NCBI GenBank assembly: GCA_046331245.1
Contig: JAXLRH010000002.1
Span: forward strand, 62,001 to 126,000
Origin: SSF14 sp046331245
Lineage (GTDB): Bacteria > Actinomycetota > Acidimicrobiia > Acidimicrobiales > Microtrichaceae
Length of the DNA stretch: 64,000 bases
Direction: 5' to 3'
Shown: piece after piece, positions 1 through 9,782 of the stretch
How the letters are laid out: every line of letters starts with the position of its first letter
Position numbering within the stretch: the stretch's first letter is position 1
Program-made: the position numbers and the translations under genes
The notes under the pieces: generated by a model
The model's input: the letters and a program-made list of their open reading frames with translations, nothing else
Told to the model about the DNA's origin: nothing
Database searches by the model: none

Positions 1-1
1 G

Positions 2-295
2 TCGCAGGCGGCCGACGACGGTGCCGCCATGGTCGACCAGGCAGCCCTGCGGCGTGGCGACGGCGTCCACATCGATCGCGGCGCCGCCGAGCGCGTGGTG
101 CGATTCGAGATGGCGGCGGCCCGTCTCCCGGGCACGCTCCGCGAGGTCGGCGTGACGGTCGACGACGCTCGCGGCGTCGTGACCGTCACCGCCACGATGG
201 ACGTGCGTCGGGTCTTCGGTCGCGTCGTCCCGAGCTCGCCGTCGACCGATCGGGTCGACGTCCACGTGAGCGGCCGCCTGCTCGATCATCGCTGA
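2..295 (+). CDS. TadE-like pilus assembly protein, C-terminal part (5' end outside window)
   Basis: The reading frame is open from the first bases of the window, so only the last 97 residues are seen. The visible part has an Ala-rich helix with charged residues, then alternating-hydrophobic strands (VTVTATMDVRRVFG near the end), the pattern of the C-terminal half of TadE/TadG-type pseudopilins. These membrane-anchored proteins belong to the Tad/Flp pilus machinery. The next gene downstream is a pseudokinase-LysM protein, which is compatible with an envelope or pilus locus. The family call rests on pattern only; another secreted helix-strand protein is possible. An internal ATG at 29 is unlikely to be the true start. 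Confidence 0.45.
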   Translation, partial: SQAADDGAAMVDQAALRRGDGVHIDRGAAERVVRFEMAAARLPGTLREVGVTVDDARGVVTVTATMDVRRVFGRVVPSSPSTDRVDVHVSGRLLDHR

Positions 296-319
296 CCGAA
301 CACCGCTCACCGAACACCG
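292..319. repeat. Two tandem 14-bp copies, CTSACCGAACACCG
   Basis: Copies at 292-305 (CTGACCGAACACCG) and 306-319 (CTCACCGAACACCG) differ at one base. The repeat spans the stop codon of the first gene. No function is visible. Confidence 0.6.
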
Positions 320-383
320 GAATCCCGAGAGCACAATTGCCCCTGGCGCGATCGGGCCGAGTTCGTCAACGTCGACAGGAATC

Positions 384-1877
384 ATGACCGAGCACTCCCG
401 ATCCGGCCCCCGACGTGGGCTCGCCGACAGCCGCGACTACCCGCACGGCCGCGTCGTGCGGGTGATCGTCGAGTCGAGCACCGACGACCTCGTCGTGATG
501 AAGACCGGTTCGAACCCCGTCGCCGTCACCGCGATCGACCGGGAGGCGCTGGTGCTCGGCCAGCTCCGCCACCCCAACGTGGTCGAGCTGCTCCGCACCG
601 AGCGGGGCGACGACTCGGCCACGCTCGTCACCGCGTTCGCCGGCCGCACCACGCTGGCCCAGGTCTCGCCGGTCGACGTTCCGTCGGTGGCGCGGCTCGG
701 CGTCTCCCTGCTCACGGTCGTCGAGGAGCTCCACGACCTCGGGTGGGTGCACGGGCGCCTGCGTGCCGACCACTGCATCGTGGGCGCCGACGGACGCCTC
801 ACCCTCTGCGCCCTCGGCGCCGCGCACCGGGCGCCACGCGGCGACGAGCGATTCGCCCAGGAGGCCCGCGACGCCGTCGCGCTCGTGGCAGCGCTCGCCG
901 ACCGCCTCGCCGAGCCGGCCCGCCGCTCGGACCGACGACGGCTCGCGGAGCTCCGTCGGGTGCTCGCCGGGTCCGATCCGGTGGCGATACGCCGCTCGCT
1001 CGTCCGCCTCGCCGGCCCGGCGCCGGTCCGTCCCCAGGTGGACACCCGTCGGCCGACGTTCGGGACGTCCGCCGACACCCCGACGGCGCCGTCGAACAAC
1101 CGTCGGACCCTCGCCGTTGCGACCGACCAGACGACGGTCCCGCCTCGCAATCGGCCGGCGACGCGCTGGCGCGGCGCGCTCGCGTCGTCGGCTCTGCTCG
1201 CCGGATTCCTCGGGGTCATCGCCCTGCTCCGGTGGCTGGGTGGCGAGCTCACCAATCCGCTCGCCGTGCAGGGCGTCCACCGCGCGACCGACCTGCCCGT
1301 TCCGCTCGTGCTCTCGCTCCAGGTCCTCCGGTGGGCCGCAGTGCTCGCGTGCCTCTACGGCGTCGCGCTGTCGGCGGCTGCGCTGGCCGCGGTGCTCACC
1401 CGCCGTCCCGACGTCGCACGCGTCGCCGTGGCCATGGCGCCGCGCCGCCTCCGCCACGTGATGGTGCTGGTGATCGGCCTCGGTCTGGCCTCGAGCGCCG
1501 TCCCGCCGGGCGCCGCTCCGACGGTCGGCAGATCTGCCACGACCACGACTGCGCCGACCACGACCACCACTCCCACCGCCACGACGACGACCACGACCCC
1601 GCCTCCCGTGATCGCGCGCGTCGCTACCCCCACGGCCGCGACCCCGAGTGACGCTCAGCCCCAACTCCCCCGCCTGTGGGTGATCGAGCACGGCGACCAC
1701 CTGTGGAGCGTCGCCTCGGCCACCCTGGCCGAGCACCTGGGACGTCAGCCGCTCGACTCCGAGGTCGACCCGTACTGGCGGGCCGTCGTCGAGATGAACC
1801 GTGAGTCGCTCGTCGACCCGCACACCCCCGACCTCGTGTTCGCCGGCCAGGTCATCGAACTGCCCCCGCTCGACTGA
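384..1877 (+). CDS. Membrane protein: degenerate protein-kinase domain fused to C-terminal LysM domain
   Basis: 497 aa. Residues ~25-215 follow a Ser/Thr kinase fold, but the catalytic loop reads HGRLRADHC instead of HRDxKxxN and the DFG position reads CALGAAH, so phosphotransfer is unlikely. Three hydrophobic segments follow (~257-282, ~305-335, ~357-377), then a Thr-rich linker (~383-420) and a LysM-like peptidoglycan-binding module (~430-497, starting LWVIEHGDHLWSVA). Predicted role: an envelope scaffold that couples a cytoplasmic pseudokinase sensor to the cell wall. AGGA 5 nt before the ATG supports this start. It lies between a TadE-like gene and an acyltransferase. The individual domains are known; the fusion and its role are inferred. 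Confidence 0.7.
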   Translation: MTEHSRSGPRRGLADSRDYPHGRVVRVIVESSTDDLVVMKTGSNPVAVTAIDREALVLGQLRHPNVVELLRTERGDDSATLVTAFAGRTTLAQVSPVDVPSVARLGVSLLTVVEELHDLGWVHGRLRADHCIVGADGRLTLCALGAAHRAPRGDERFAQEARDAVALVAALADRLAEPARRSDRRRLAELRRVLAGSDPVAIRRSLVRLAGPAPVRPQVDTRRPTFGTSADTPTAPSNNRRTLAVATDQTTVPPRNRPATRWRGALASSALLAGFLGVIALLRWLGGELTNPLAVQGVHRATDLPVPLVLSLQVLRWAAVLACLYGVALSAAALAAVLTRRPDVARVAVAMAPRRLRHVMVLVIGLGLASSAVPPGAAPTVGRSATTTTAPTTTTTPTATTTTTTPPPVIARVATPTAATPSDAQPQLPRLWVIEHGDHLWSVASATLAEHLGRQPLDSEVDPYWRAVVEMNRESLVDPHTPDLVFAGQVIELPPLD

Positions 1878-1912
1878 TCCACGCAGCCCGAAGTCGTTAC
1901 GGTGGACGGGAC

Positions 1913-3925
1913 ATGGATCCGGCCCCGACGGACCTCGGCACCCCCGACGCCCCCGCACCACCCACCCCTCGCTCCGCCTCCGAGCGCCGCCCGGCGCTGG
2001 ACGGCCTGCGCGCCTTCGCCGTGGTCGCGGTCATCCTCTACCACGTCGATCCGCACCTCGTTCCCGGCGGATTCGTGGGCGTCGACCTCTTCTTCGTCCT
2101 CTCCGGCTACCTCATCACGACCCTCCTCCTGACCGAGCACCGGACGGCAGGCAGGGTGTCGCTCCGCCAGTTCTGGGCGCGCCGCATCCGCCGCCTCTGG
2201 CCGCTGGCCTGGGTGGTGCTCACCGCCGTCGCGCTCGCCTCCCTCGCCGGGGTGTGGGGCGCCGACCGCCAGCGCAGCGTGCCCGCCGAGCTCGCCTCGG
2301 CGTTCGGCCACATCGCGAACTGGTACCAGATCGGTCACGGCGGGTACGTGCACGAGTTCGCGGCGCCGTCGCCCGTCCGCCACTACTGGAGCCTCGCGAT
2401 CGAGGAGCAGTTCTACCTCGTGTGGCCGTTGCTCCTCACCGGCCTGCTGGCGGTCCGCAGGGTCCGCAACGCCGTGCCGACGGCGCTCGCCGCGCTGGCC
2501 GCCGCGTCGATCGCGCTCGGCTGGGTGGTCGCAGGATCCCCCGACCGTGCGTACCTCGGCACCGACGTGCGGGCCGTCGCTCTGGTCACCGGGGCATCCC
2601 TCGCCTGGGCGTTCCGCCACCGTCCCCTGAGCGGGCCGGCCAACCGCAACGGGCGGCGTGTCGCAGCGATCGTGGGCATGGTCGGCGCCGTCGTGCTGGT
2701 CGGTGCGACCGTGTGGTTGCACTCGGACTCGTCGCTGCTCCCCCGCGGCGGCTTCGCGATCGTCGCAATGGCGAGCGGCGGCGTGGTGGTCGGCGCGCTC
2801 ACGTCGGGTCCGGCGATCGCCGCGCTCTCATGGCGACCGATCGGGTGGATCGGGCGCATCTCGTTCGCCCTCTACCTCGTGCACTGGCCGATGCTGGTCG
2901 CGCTCGGGCCCGGCCGCTCCACGCTGCTCCGCCTCGCGGTCGCGCTTCCCGGAGCGATCGCCGTCGCCGCGCTCCTGCACCGATTCGTCGAGCGGCCGGT
3001 GATCACGCGGCGCCCGCCGTGGCAGTGGCTGACGGCGGCGACGGTCGGCCTCGCGTCGATCGCCACGGTCGCCCTCGTCGCCTCGGTGCCCGAGGGGCGC
3101 ACCGCGACCGAGCGCGTCGCGGAGTCGCTCGGCACCGTCGCCGATCCGACCACGTCCACCACGCAGCAGGCCGCGGCCGCCGCCGACACGACCACCACCT
3201 CATGCGTGCCCCCGAGCACGACGACGGCGGCGCCGACCACGACGACACCCGGCCGCCAGGGCGGCTTCGACCCGTCGACCGTCGGTGAGATCGCCGACCC
3301 CACCGGCCGCGGCTGCGGCGGCGCGCTCACCCTCCTCGTGCTCGGCGACAGCACCGGGCGCGGTGCCGCGAACGGTCTGGCCAAGCTCGGCGATCCGCGG
3401 CTCGTCGTGTGGGACCGCACCACGCTCGGGTGCTCGTTCGGCGACGAGCACTGTCCCGACTGGCGACAGCAGTGGGGCATGTCCGTCGCCGGCATCGACC
3501 CCGATGTCGTGCTCGTCTACGACAGCGTCGTCGACGACTTCCACGGCGTCGACGACAAGCCCTTCATGTCACCGGAGGAGTCGGCGATCCGCATCCAGCA
3601 GCTCGAGGACGCCACCAAGCTCCTGTCCTCCGCCGGGGCGAAGGTGTACTTCGTGACCCCTGCCGTGCCCCGCCGCCCCAACGGCCTCTACTTCTGTGAG
3701 GGCGACGGCACCGACACGCGCTGCGATCCCGACTGGGTGGCGCGCTGGAACGACGACGTCCGCGCCGCGGCCCAGGCATCCGGGGCCAAGGTGATCGACG
3801 TGGGCGGCTGGATCATGGCCCGCGGCGCCACCGCTGCGGACCGGCCGGACGGGCTCCACCTCGCCGGCGCTGCGCTCGCCGCGCACGCCGCCTGGCTGGC
3901 GCCTCAGCTCGAAGCGGGTTCCTGA
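1913..3925 (+). CDS. Acyltransferase-3 (OafA/YrhL type) with C-terminal SGNH domain
   Basis: 670 aa. Residues ~25-370 are the multi-pass acyltransferase-3 domain, with LDGLRAFAV at the front, DLFFVLSGYLI and RIRRLWPL; these enzymes move acyl groups across the membrane onto surface glycans. A Thr-rich linker (~405-445) leads to an SGNH hydrolase-like domain with block I GDST (~480) and the C-terminal catalytic Asp-His in PDGLHL. Such two-domain proteins O-acetylate peptidoglycan or exopolysaccharide. TACGGT lies 9 nt before the ATG, suggesting a very short leader. The 3' end overlaps the convergent bldD-like gene by 22 bp. The acceptor glycan is unknown. Confidence 0.9.
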   Translation: MDPAPTDLGTPDAPAPPTPRSASERRPALDGLRAFAVVAVILYHVDPHLVPGGFVGVDLFFVLSGYLITTLLLTEHRTAGRVSLRQFWARRIRRLWPLAWVVLTAVALASLAGVWGADRQRSVPAELASAFGHIANWYQIGHGGYVHEFAAPSPVRHYWSLAIEEQFYLVWPLLLTGLLAVRRVRNAVPTALAALAAASIALGWVVAGSPDRAYLGTDVRAVALVTGASLAWAFRHRPLSGPANRNGRRVAAIVGMVGAVVLVGATVWLHSDSSLLPRGGFAIVAMASGGVVVGALTSGPAIAALSWRPIGWIGRISFALYLVHWPMLVALGPGRSTLLRLAVALPGAIAVAALLHRFVERPVITRRPPWQWLTAATVGLASIATVALVASVPEGRTATERVAESLGTVADPTTSTTQQAAAAADTTTTSCVPPSTTTAAPTTTTPGRQGGFDPSTVGEIADPTGRGCGGALTLLVLGDSTGRGAANGLAKLGDPRLVVWDRTTLGCSFGDEHCPDWRQQWGMSVAGIDPDVVLVYDSVVDDFHGVDDKPFMSPEESAIRIQQLEDATKLLSSAGAKVYFVTPAVPRRPNGLYFCEGDGTDTRCDPDWVARWNDDVRAAAQASGAKVIDVGGWIMARGATAADRPDGLHLAGAALAAHAAWLAPQLEAGS

Positions 3926-4461
3926 GTCGCGTCCACCGGGGCGCTTCCCAACTTCAGACCGAGCTCGTCGAGACGACGGTCCGCGCTCTCCTCGCCGACA
4001 CCGAGGATCGCGGCGATCGCCCGCATGTCGTCGCGGCGGATCGTGAGCACCCGGCCGTTGAAGTCCTGACGCTGCACCTGGATCATGCGCACGTAGCGGC
4101 TGAGCGTCTCGGCCTCGCTGCCGCCGAGGTTCTCGAGGCGGGCGAGGTCGAGCTTGGTCGGGGCATCGGAGTCGCCGAGTCGACGGGCCGAGTCGTCGCC
4201 CTCCTCGTTGTCCTCGTCGAACGGGAGGAGCTGGTCGACGGGCACGCGGTAGAAGCGGGCGAGGCGCTGGAGCCGCGGAACCGAGATGGCGCGCTCACCG
4301 CGCTCGTAGGCGCCGAGCACCGACGCCTTGAACTCCTGGTCGGACGTCGCCTCGACGTCCTGCAGCGAGAGCCGCTTCTGTCGACGGATGGCGCGGAGTC
4401 GCTCTCCGACCTTGCGGCCGTACAGCTCCTTGTACGCCTGATCCTCGTCATCGGTGCTCAC
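3904..4461 (-). CDS. bldD: BldD-family XRE transcriptional regulator with c-di-GMP-binding signature
   Basis: 185 aa. An N-terminal XRE helix-turn-helix (~15-80) resembles Streptomyces BldD, including LRAIRRQKRLSLQDVE and the YERGERAISV segment. The C-terminal domain has RQD, eight residues, then RRDD (in VQRQDFNGRVLTIRRDDMR), which matches the RxD-x8-RxxD signature through which BldD binds tetrameric cyclic di-GMP. BldD with c-di-GMP represses developmental genes in Streptomyces; the targets here are unknown. Start is GTG with GGGAGAA upstream. A candidate BldD operator lies at 4600-4614 in its 5' region, suggesting autoregulation. It is longer than S. coelicolor BldD, with an acidic linker at ~82-95. 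Confidence 0.88.
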   Translation of the reverse strand: MSTDDEDQAYKELYGRKVGERLRAIRRQKRLSLQDVEATSDQEFKASVLGAYERGERAISVPRLQRLARFYRVPVDQLLPFDEDNEEGDDSARRLGDSDAPTKLDLARLENLGGSEAETLSRYVRMIQVQRQDFNGRVLTIRRDDMRAIAAILGVGEESADRRLDELGLKLGSAPVDATQEPASS

Positions 4462-4599
4462 GTCGGTTCTCCCACTGTCGAACGCAACGGCGCGTGTGGT
4501 TCACGCGCCCTTGCTCACTGCTCCCCAAGCTCCCAAGTGATGACGTCGCCACGCTTCGTCACAACTTCGGTGATCGTAGGGGAGACACCTCGGAGGATC

Positions 4600-4614
4600 A
4601 ACACTCTGAGTCAC
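4600..4614. promoter_or_regulatory. Putative BldD operator upstream of bldD
   Basis: The core ACTCTGAGT followed by CA matches 8 of 9 fixed positions of the published palindromic BldD consensus nTnACnCWGnGTnAn; the first T is A here. It lies about 140 bp upstream of the bldD-like start. Autoregulation is inferred from Streptomyces. Confidence 0.4.
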
Positions 4615-4668
4615 CAACGGGGGCCGACGGCGACAGGAATCTCACGCTCCGTTGTCACGCCCTCGATA

Positions 4669-5373
4669 TCAGAGCCCGGCGCGCGTCGCGGTGAGGAGCG
4701 CGCCCGCAGCGATCGCGGCCGTCTCGGCGCGCAGCGTGTGGACGGCGACGCCGACGGTGTCCGTGCCGGCTCCGAGCTCCGCGTCCGACCACCCGCCCTC
4801 GGGCCCGATCAGGACCGTCACCGACGCAGCCCCGTCGAGGAGATCGCGCACGGTGCCGCCGGCTCGCTCGGCGAGGGCCACACGGTCGCGGTCACCCGGC
4901 CCGACCGCGAGACCGGCGAAGGTCGCCAGGTCCTCGACGACGGGGAGGTGCGTGCGCCGGCATTGCATGGACGCCTCGCGGGCGATGCGGCGCAGCCGCT
5001 CCACCTGCTTCGCCGCACGGTCGGCGTTCCACCGCACGACGCAGTGGTCCGACGTGAACGGCACGATGCGATCGATGCCGAGCTCGGTCAGCTTCTGCAC
5101 GACCAGCTCGGGGCGATCGCCCTTGAGGAGCGCGAACCCCACCCGGAGCTCCGGCACGACGCGCTCGACCCGCTCGATCGGACCCGTGACCTCCAGCGTC
5201 GGCCCGAACCGCGCCCGGCGCCACGATCCCGCTCCGTCGCACAGCACCATCTCGGCGCCGTCGCGCACACGGAGCACACGGGAGAAGTGATGGTGGTCGT
5301 CGTCGCTCAGCACCGGCGCGTCGAGCGACGCGACGAACGCCAGGGGGCCGTCGCGATGGCTCGGCTCGGGCAC
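4669..5373 (-). CDS. rsmE: 16S rRNA (uracil-1498-N3)-methyltransferase RsmE
   Basis: 234 aa, the usual RsmE length. An N-terminal PUA-like domain (HHHFSRVLRVRDG) precedes a SPOUT methyltransferase domain with VLIGPEGGWSDAE and LRAETAAIAA, the SAM-binding trefoil-knot motifs of this family. It methylates U1498 of 16S rRNA. It starts 12 bp after dnaJ ends and is probably the last gene of the hrcA-dnaJ-rsmE transcript, a common bacterial arrangement. About 200 bp of non-coding sequence separates it from the bldD-like gene downstream. Confidence 0.96.
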   Translation of the reverse strand: MPEPSHRDGPLAFVASLDAPVLSDDDHHHFSRVLRVRDGAEMVLCDGAGSWRRARFGPTLEVTGPIERVERVVPELRVGFALLKGDRPELVVQKLTELGIDRIVPFTSDHCVVRWNADRAAKQVERLRRIAREASMQCRRTHLPVVEDLATFAGLAVGPGDRDRVALAERAGGTVRDLLDGAASVTVLIGPEGGWSDAELGAGTDTVGVAVHTLRAETAAIAAGALLTATRAGL

Positions 5374-5385
5374 GCCGCGGTCAGC

Positions 5386-6516
5386 TCACTTGAAGGCGCT
5401 GCGGATGCGGGAGAGGAGCCCGCCCTCGGCGGGGACCACCTCCTCGCCGCGGAGCTGGGCGAACTGCTCGAGCAACTCGGCCTCGGCCGGGCTCAGATCG
5501 GTAGGGGTCGCGACGATCGCCTTCACGAGGAGATCGCCCCGCCCGCGGCCGCCGAGATGCGGCACCCCGCGTCCACGGAGGCGGAACACCCGGCCCGACT
5601 GCGTGCCCTTGGGTATGACGAGGTCCTCGTCGCCGTCGAGCGTCTCGTAGGAGATGTGGTGGCCGAGCGTGGCCTGGGTCATCGTGATCGGCAGCTCGTG
5701 CAGCAGGTCGAAGCCCTGGCGCACGAAGCGGTCGTGCGGCGCCACGTTGACCTTCACGTACAGGTCCCCCGGAGGACCGCCACGCGGACCCACCGCGCCC
5801 CGGCCCGTGAGGCGGAGCGTCGCACCGCTGTCGACGCCGGCGGGCACGTCCACCGTGTAGGTCTTGTCGGTGACGACACGACCGTCGCCACTGCACTGCT
5901 CGCACGGTTCGAGCACCACCTCGCCCTGGCCACCGCACGTGCGGCACACCGACGCCGACACGATCTGGCCGAGCATGGTCTGGCGCACCGACCGGACCTC
6001 GCCGCTACCACCGCAGTCGGTGCAGGTCGACGCCGACGAACCGGCGGCGGCGCCCCGCCCGGAGCACTCCTCGCACGTGACGGCGGTGCGCACGCTCACG
6101 TCGTGCTGTGCGCCGAACACCGCTTCCGTGAAGGAGAGCGCTGCGACGGCTTCGAGATCGGGACCGCGCGGCGGGCCCGACGGGCCGCGTGAACGCCCGC
6201 CGAACGGCGAACCGCCGTTGCCGAAGAACGCGTCGAAGAGGTCGCCCAGACCGCCGGCGCCGTTGCCGAACGGGTCGCCGATGTTGATCGACTCGTCGGC
6301 GCCGAACCGGTCGTAGCGGGCGCGGCGATCCGGGTCGCTCAGCGTCTCGTAGGCCTTCGCGAGGTCCTTGAATCGGGCCTCGGCCTCGGGGTCGTCCGGG
6401 TTCTTGTCCGGATGGTGCTCCAGCGCGAGCCGCCGGTACGACTTCTTGATCTCGTCCGCCGTCGAGGTGCGCGACACCTCGAGCAGTTCGTAGTAATCGG
6501 TACTCACACCCGTCAT
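5386..6516 (-). CDS. dnaJ: Chaperone protein DnaJ
   Basis: 376 aa. J domain at the N-terminus (YYELLEVSRTSTADEIKKSY with the HPD motif), then a Gly/Phe-rich segment (~75-115), a zinc-binding domain with four CxxCxGxG repeats (CEECSGRG, CTDCGGSG, CRTCGGQG, CEQCSGDG), and the C-terminal substrate-binding domain. DnaJ stimulates DnaK ATPase and delivers unfolded clients. Its ATG overlaps the hrcA stop by 4 nt (ATGA), so translation is probably coupled and expression controlled by HrcA through the upstream CIRCE element. Confidence 0.97.
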   Translation of the reverse strand: MTGVSTDYYELLEVSRTSTADEIKKSYRRLALEHHPDKNPDDPEAEARFKDLAKAYETLSDPDRRARYDRFGADESINIGDPFGNGAGGLGDLFDAFFGNGGSPFGGRSRGPSGPPRGPDLEAVAALSFTEAVFGAQHDVSVRTAVTCEECSGRGAAAGSSASTCTDCGGSGEVRSVRQTMLGQIVSASVCRTCGGQGEVVLEPCEQCSGDGRVVTDKTYTVDVPAGVDSGATLRLTGRGAVGPRGGPPGDLYVKVNVAPHDRFVRQGFDLLHELPITMTQATLGHHISYETLDGDEDLVIPKGTQSGRVFRLRGRGVPHLGGRGRGDLLVKAIVATPTDLSPAEAELLEQFAQLRGEEVVPAEGGLLSRIRSAFK

Positions 6517-7511
6517 CCTTCACTCAGCAACCGGCTCAACCGGTTGCTCACCACTGCGACCGCAGCGAGGGTTTCCTGGTAGTTCATCCGTGTGGGGCCG
6601 AGGACGCCGATCGTACCCGCCTGCTCCCCGCCCACCATGTACGGCGCGACGACGAGCGAGCACTCGGCCAGCGGCGCCACGCCCGTCTCCGAACCGATGG
6701 CCACGGTGAGGCCGCGGTCGAGCACGTCACGGAGCAGCGTGACCACCGAGACCTGCTGTTCGAGCAGGCCCAGCACCTCGCGAAGCGTGGACGACGCGTC
6801 GAACGCCCCGGCGATGTTCGACGCACCCTCGATGTGCACGCTGCGCGCCGACTCCCCCGCTGCGGCCCGCAGCGCGGCGAGCGCCTCGACCGCCACGTCG
6901 TCGATGCCGGCGTCGCCGGTCGGGGTGAACGTCTCGGTGCCGTTGATCGAACGGCCCCGCAGCTGCGCGGTGATCGCGTTGCCGGCCTGCTGCAACGTGT
7001 CGTCGTCGACCTCGACCTGCCGTTCGACCGTCCGCTTGAGGACGGTGCCCGAGGAGAGCACGCCGACGACCAGGTACACCTGCGGCGCCAGACCGACCAG
7101 CTGCACAGAGCGGATCGCCCGCACCTCGGCCGCCTCGCCCACCACGACCGCCGTCGTGGAGGTGAGCTTGGACAGCATGCGCGAGGTGTTGCGCAGCATC
7201 TCCTCGAGCTCGCCGTGCGCGTGGGCGAAGAAGCCGCGAACGGTTCGAGCCTGCGCCGGCCCGAGCTCGCCGGGGCCGATCTCGTCGACGAAGAACCGGT
7301 AGCCCTTCTCCGTGGGGATGCGCCCCGCCGACGTGTGCGGCTGCATGAGGTAGCCGTCGCGTTCGAGCACGGTCATCTCGCTCCGCACGGTGGCGGGCGA
7401 GACACCGATCGCCGTCGCGTCGACCACGTGCGTCGAGCCGACCGGCTGGGCCGTCTCGATGTAGGTCTGGACCACGGCTCGCAGGATTGCGGACTTCCGG
7501 TCGTCGAGCAT
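6513..7511 (-). CDS. hrcA: Heat-inducible transcription repressor HrcA
   Basis: 332 aa from ATG 7511. An N-terminal winged helix (MLDDRKSAILRAVVQTYI, GVSPATVRSEM, GRIPTEKGYRFFVD) is followed by the dimerisation/GAF-like domain ending in the NYQETLAAV region. It represses its own operon by binding CIRCE and is kept active by GroE chaperonin. A GTG at 7517 would add two residues, but it lies inside the CIRCE left arm; the family normally begins MLDxRK, so the ATG is chosen. A TATGCT hexamer 8 nt upstream suggests an almost leaderless transcript with operator and promoter overlapping. Confidence 0.96.
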   Translation of the reverse strand: MLDDRKSAILRAVVQTYIETAQPVGSTHVVDATAIGVSPATVRSEMTVLERDGYLMQPHTSAGRIPTEKGYRFFVDEIGPGELGPAQARTVRGFFAHAHGELEEMLRNTSRMLSKLTSTTAVVVGEAAEVRAIRSVQLVGLAPQVYLVVGVLSSGTVLKRTVERQVEVDDDTLQQAGNAITAQLRGRSINGTETFTPTGDAGIDDVAVEALAALRAAAGESARSVHIEGASNIAGAFDASSTLREVLGLLEQQVSVVTLLRDVLDRGLTVAIGSETGVAPLAECSLVVAPYMVGGEQAGTIGVLGPTRMNYQETLAAVAVVSNRLSRLLSEG

Positions 7512-7537
7512 TGGCACTCAGCATACGCGAGTGCCAG
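7511..7537. promoter_or_regulatory. CIRCE operator over the hrcA start
   Basis: TTGGCACTC, nine bases, GAGTGCCAG: the inverted repeat of the CIRCE element (consensus TTAGCACTC-N9-GAGTGCTAA). It abuts the hrcA ATG and its spacer holds a -10-like TATGCT (minus strand, 7520-7525), so bound HrcA would block its own promoter. Confidence 0.9.
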
Positions 7538-7574
7538 AACCTCATGGCCTCAGTCGGCTCATGGCTTGAGCGGC

Positions 7575-9362
<1,788 letters not shown>

Positions 9363-9458
9363 TCGCCCGCGACGGTAGCAAGCATCTACACTCTGTCCGT
9401 TCTGCGCCACGCTTCGGCGCGTTCCCCGACGAGACGACGAGAGACGACAAGGTTCACC

Positions 9459-9728
9459 GTGGCCAACATCAAGAGCCAGATCAAGCGCAACAAGACCAAC
9501 GAGAAGGCCCGCCTGCGCAACAAGGCCGTGCGTTCCAACCTGAAGACGCGCATCAAGAACGCCGAGGCCGCTGCGGCGACCGGCGCCGAGGAGACCGAGG
9601 CCACCCTGCGTTCGGCCATCTCCACCATCGATCGCGCCGCCACCAAGGGCGTCATCCACAAGAACGCTGCGGCTCGCAAGAAGTCGCGCCTCGTGAAGCG
9701 GCTCGCCCGCATCACCGCCGAGGCCTGA
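9459..9728 (+). CDS. rpsT: 30S ribosomal protein S20
   Basis: 89 aa, Lys/Arg/Ala-rich helical protein starting with GTG (VANIKSQIKRNKTNEKARLRN), with the C-terminal HKNAAARKKSRL segment of S20. It binds 16S rRNA early in 30S assembly. AAGG lies 6 nt before the GTG. The reading frame is open far upstream, but that part is antisense to lepA and has no coding character. It is divergent from lepA and convergent with holA, a common placement for rpsT. Confidence 0.97.
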   Translation: MANIKSQIKRNKTNEKARLRNKAVRSNLKTRIKNAEAAAATGAEETEATLRSAISTIDRAATKGVIHKNAAARKKSRLVKRLARITAEA

Positions 9729-9734
9729 CGCCCC

Positions 9735-9782
9735 CCACCGGCTGAGCCCCCCACTGGCTGAGCCCCGCACCGGCTGAGCCGG
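9735..9782. repeat. Three tandem 16-bp repeats between rpsT and holA
   Basis: Units at 9735-9750, 9751-9766 and 9767-9782 follow CCACCGGCTGAGCCCC with one or two changes. The last unit forms a short perfect inverted repeat ACCGGCT-G-AGCCGGT (9769-9783). It fills the whole convergent rpsT/holA spacer, so it may serve as a bidirectional terminator, although there is no T-tract. Confidence 0.7.

Noticed and set aside
366..1961. Long minus-strand open frame of 531 codons opposite the pseudokinase-LysM gene
   Set aside because: Arg/Gly/His-rich low-complexity translation, mirror of a real gene in high-G+C DNA; no domain or ribosome site.
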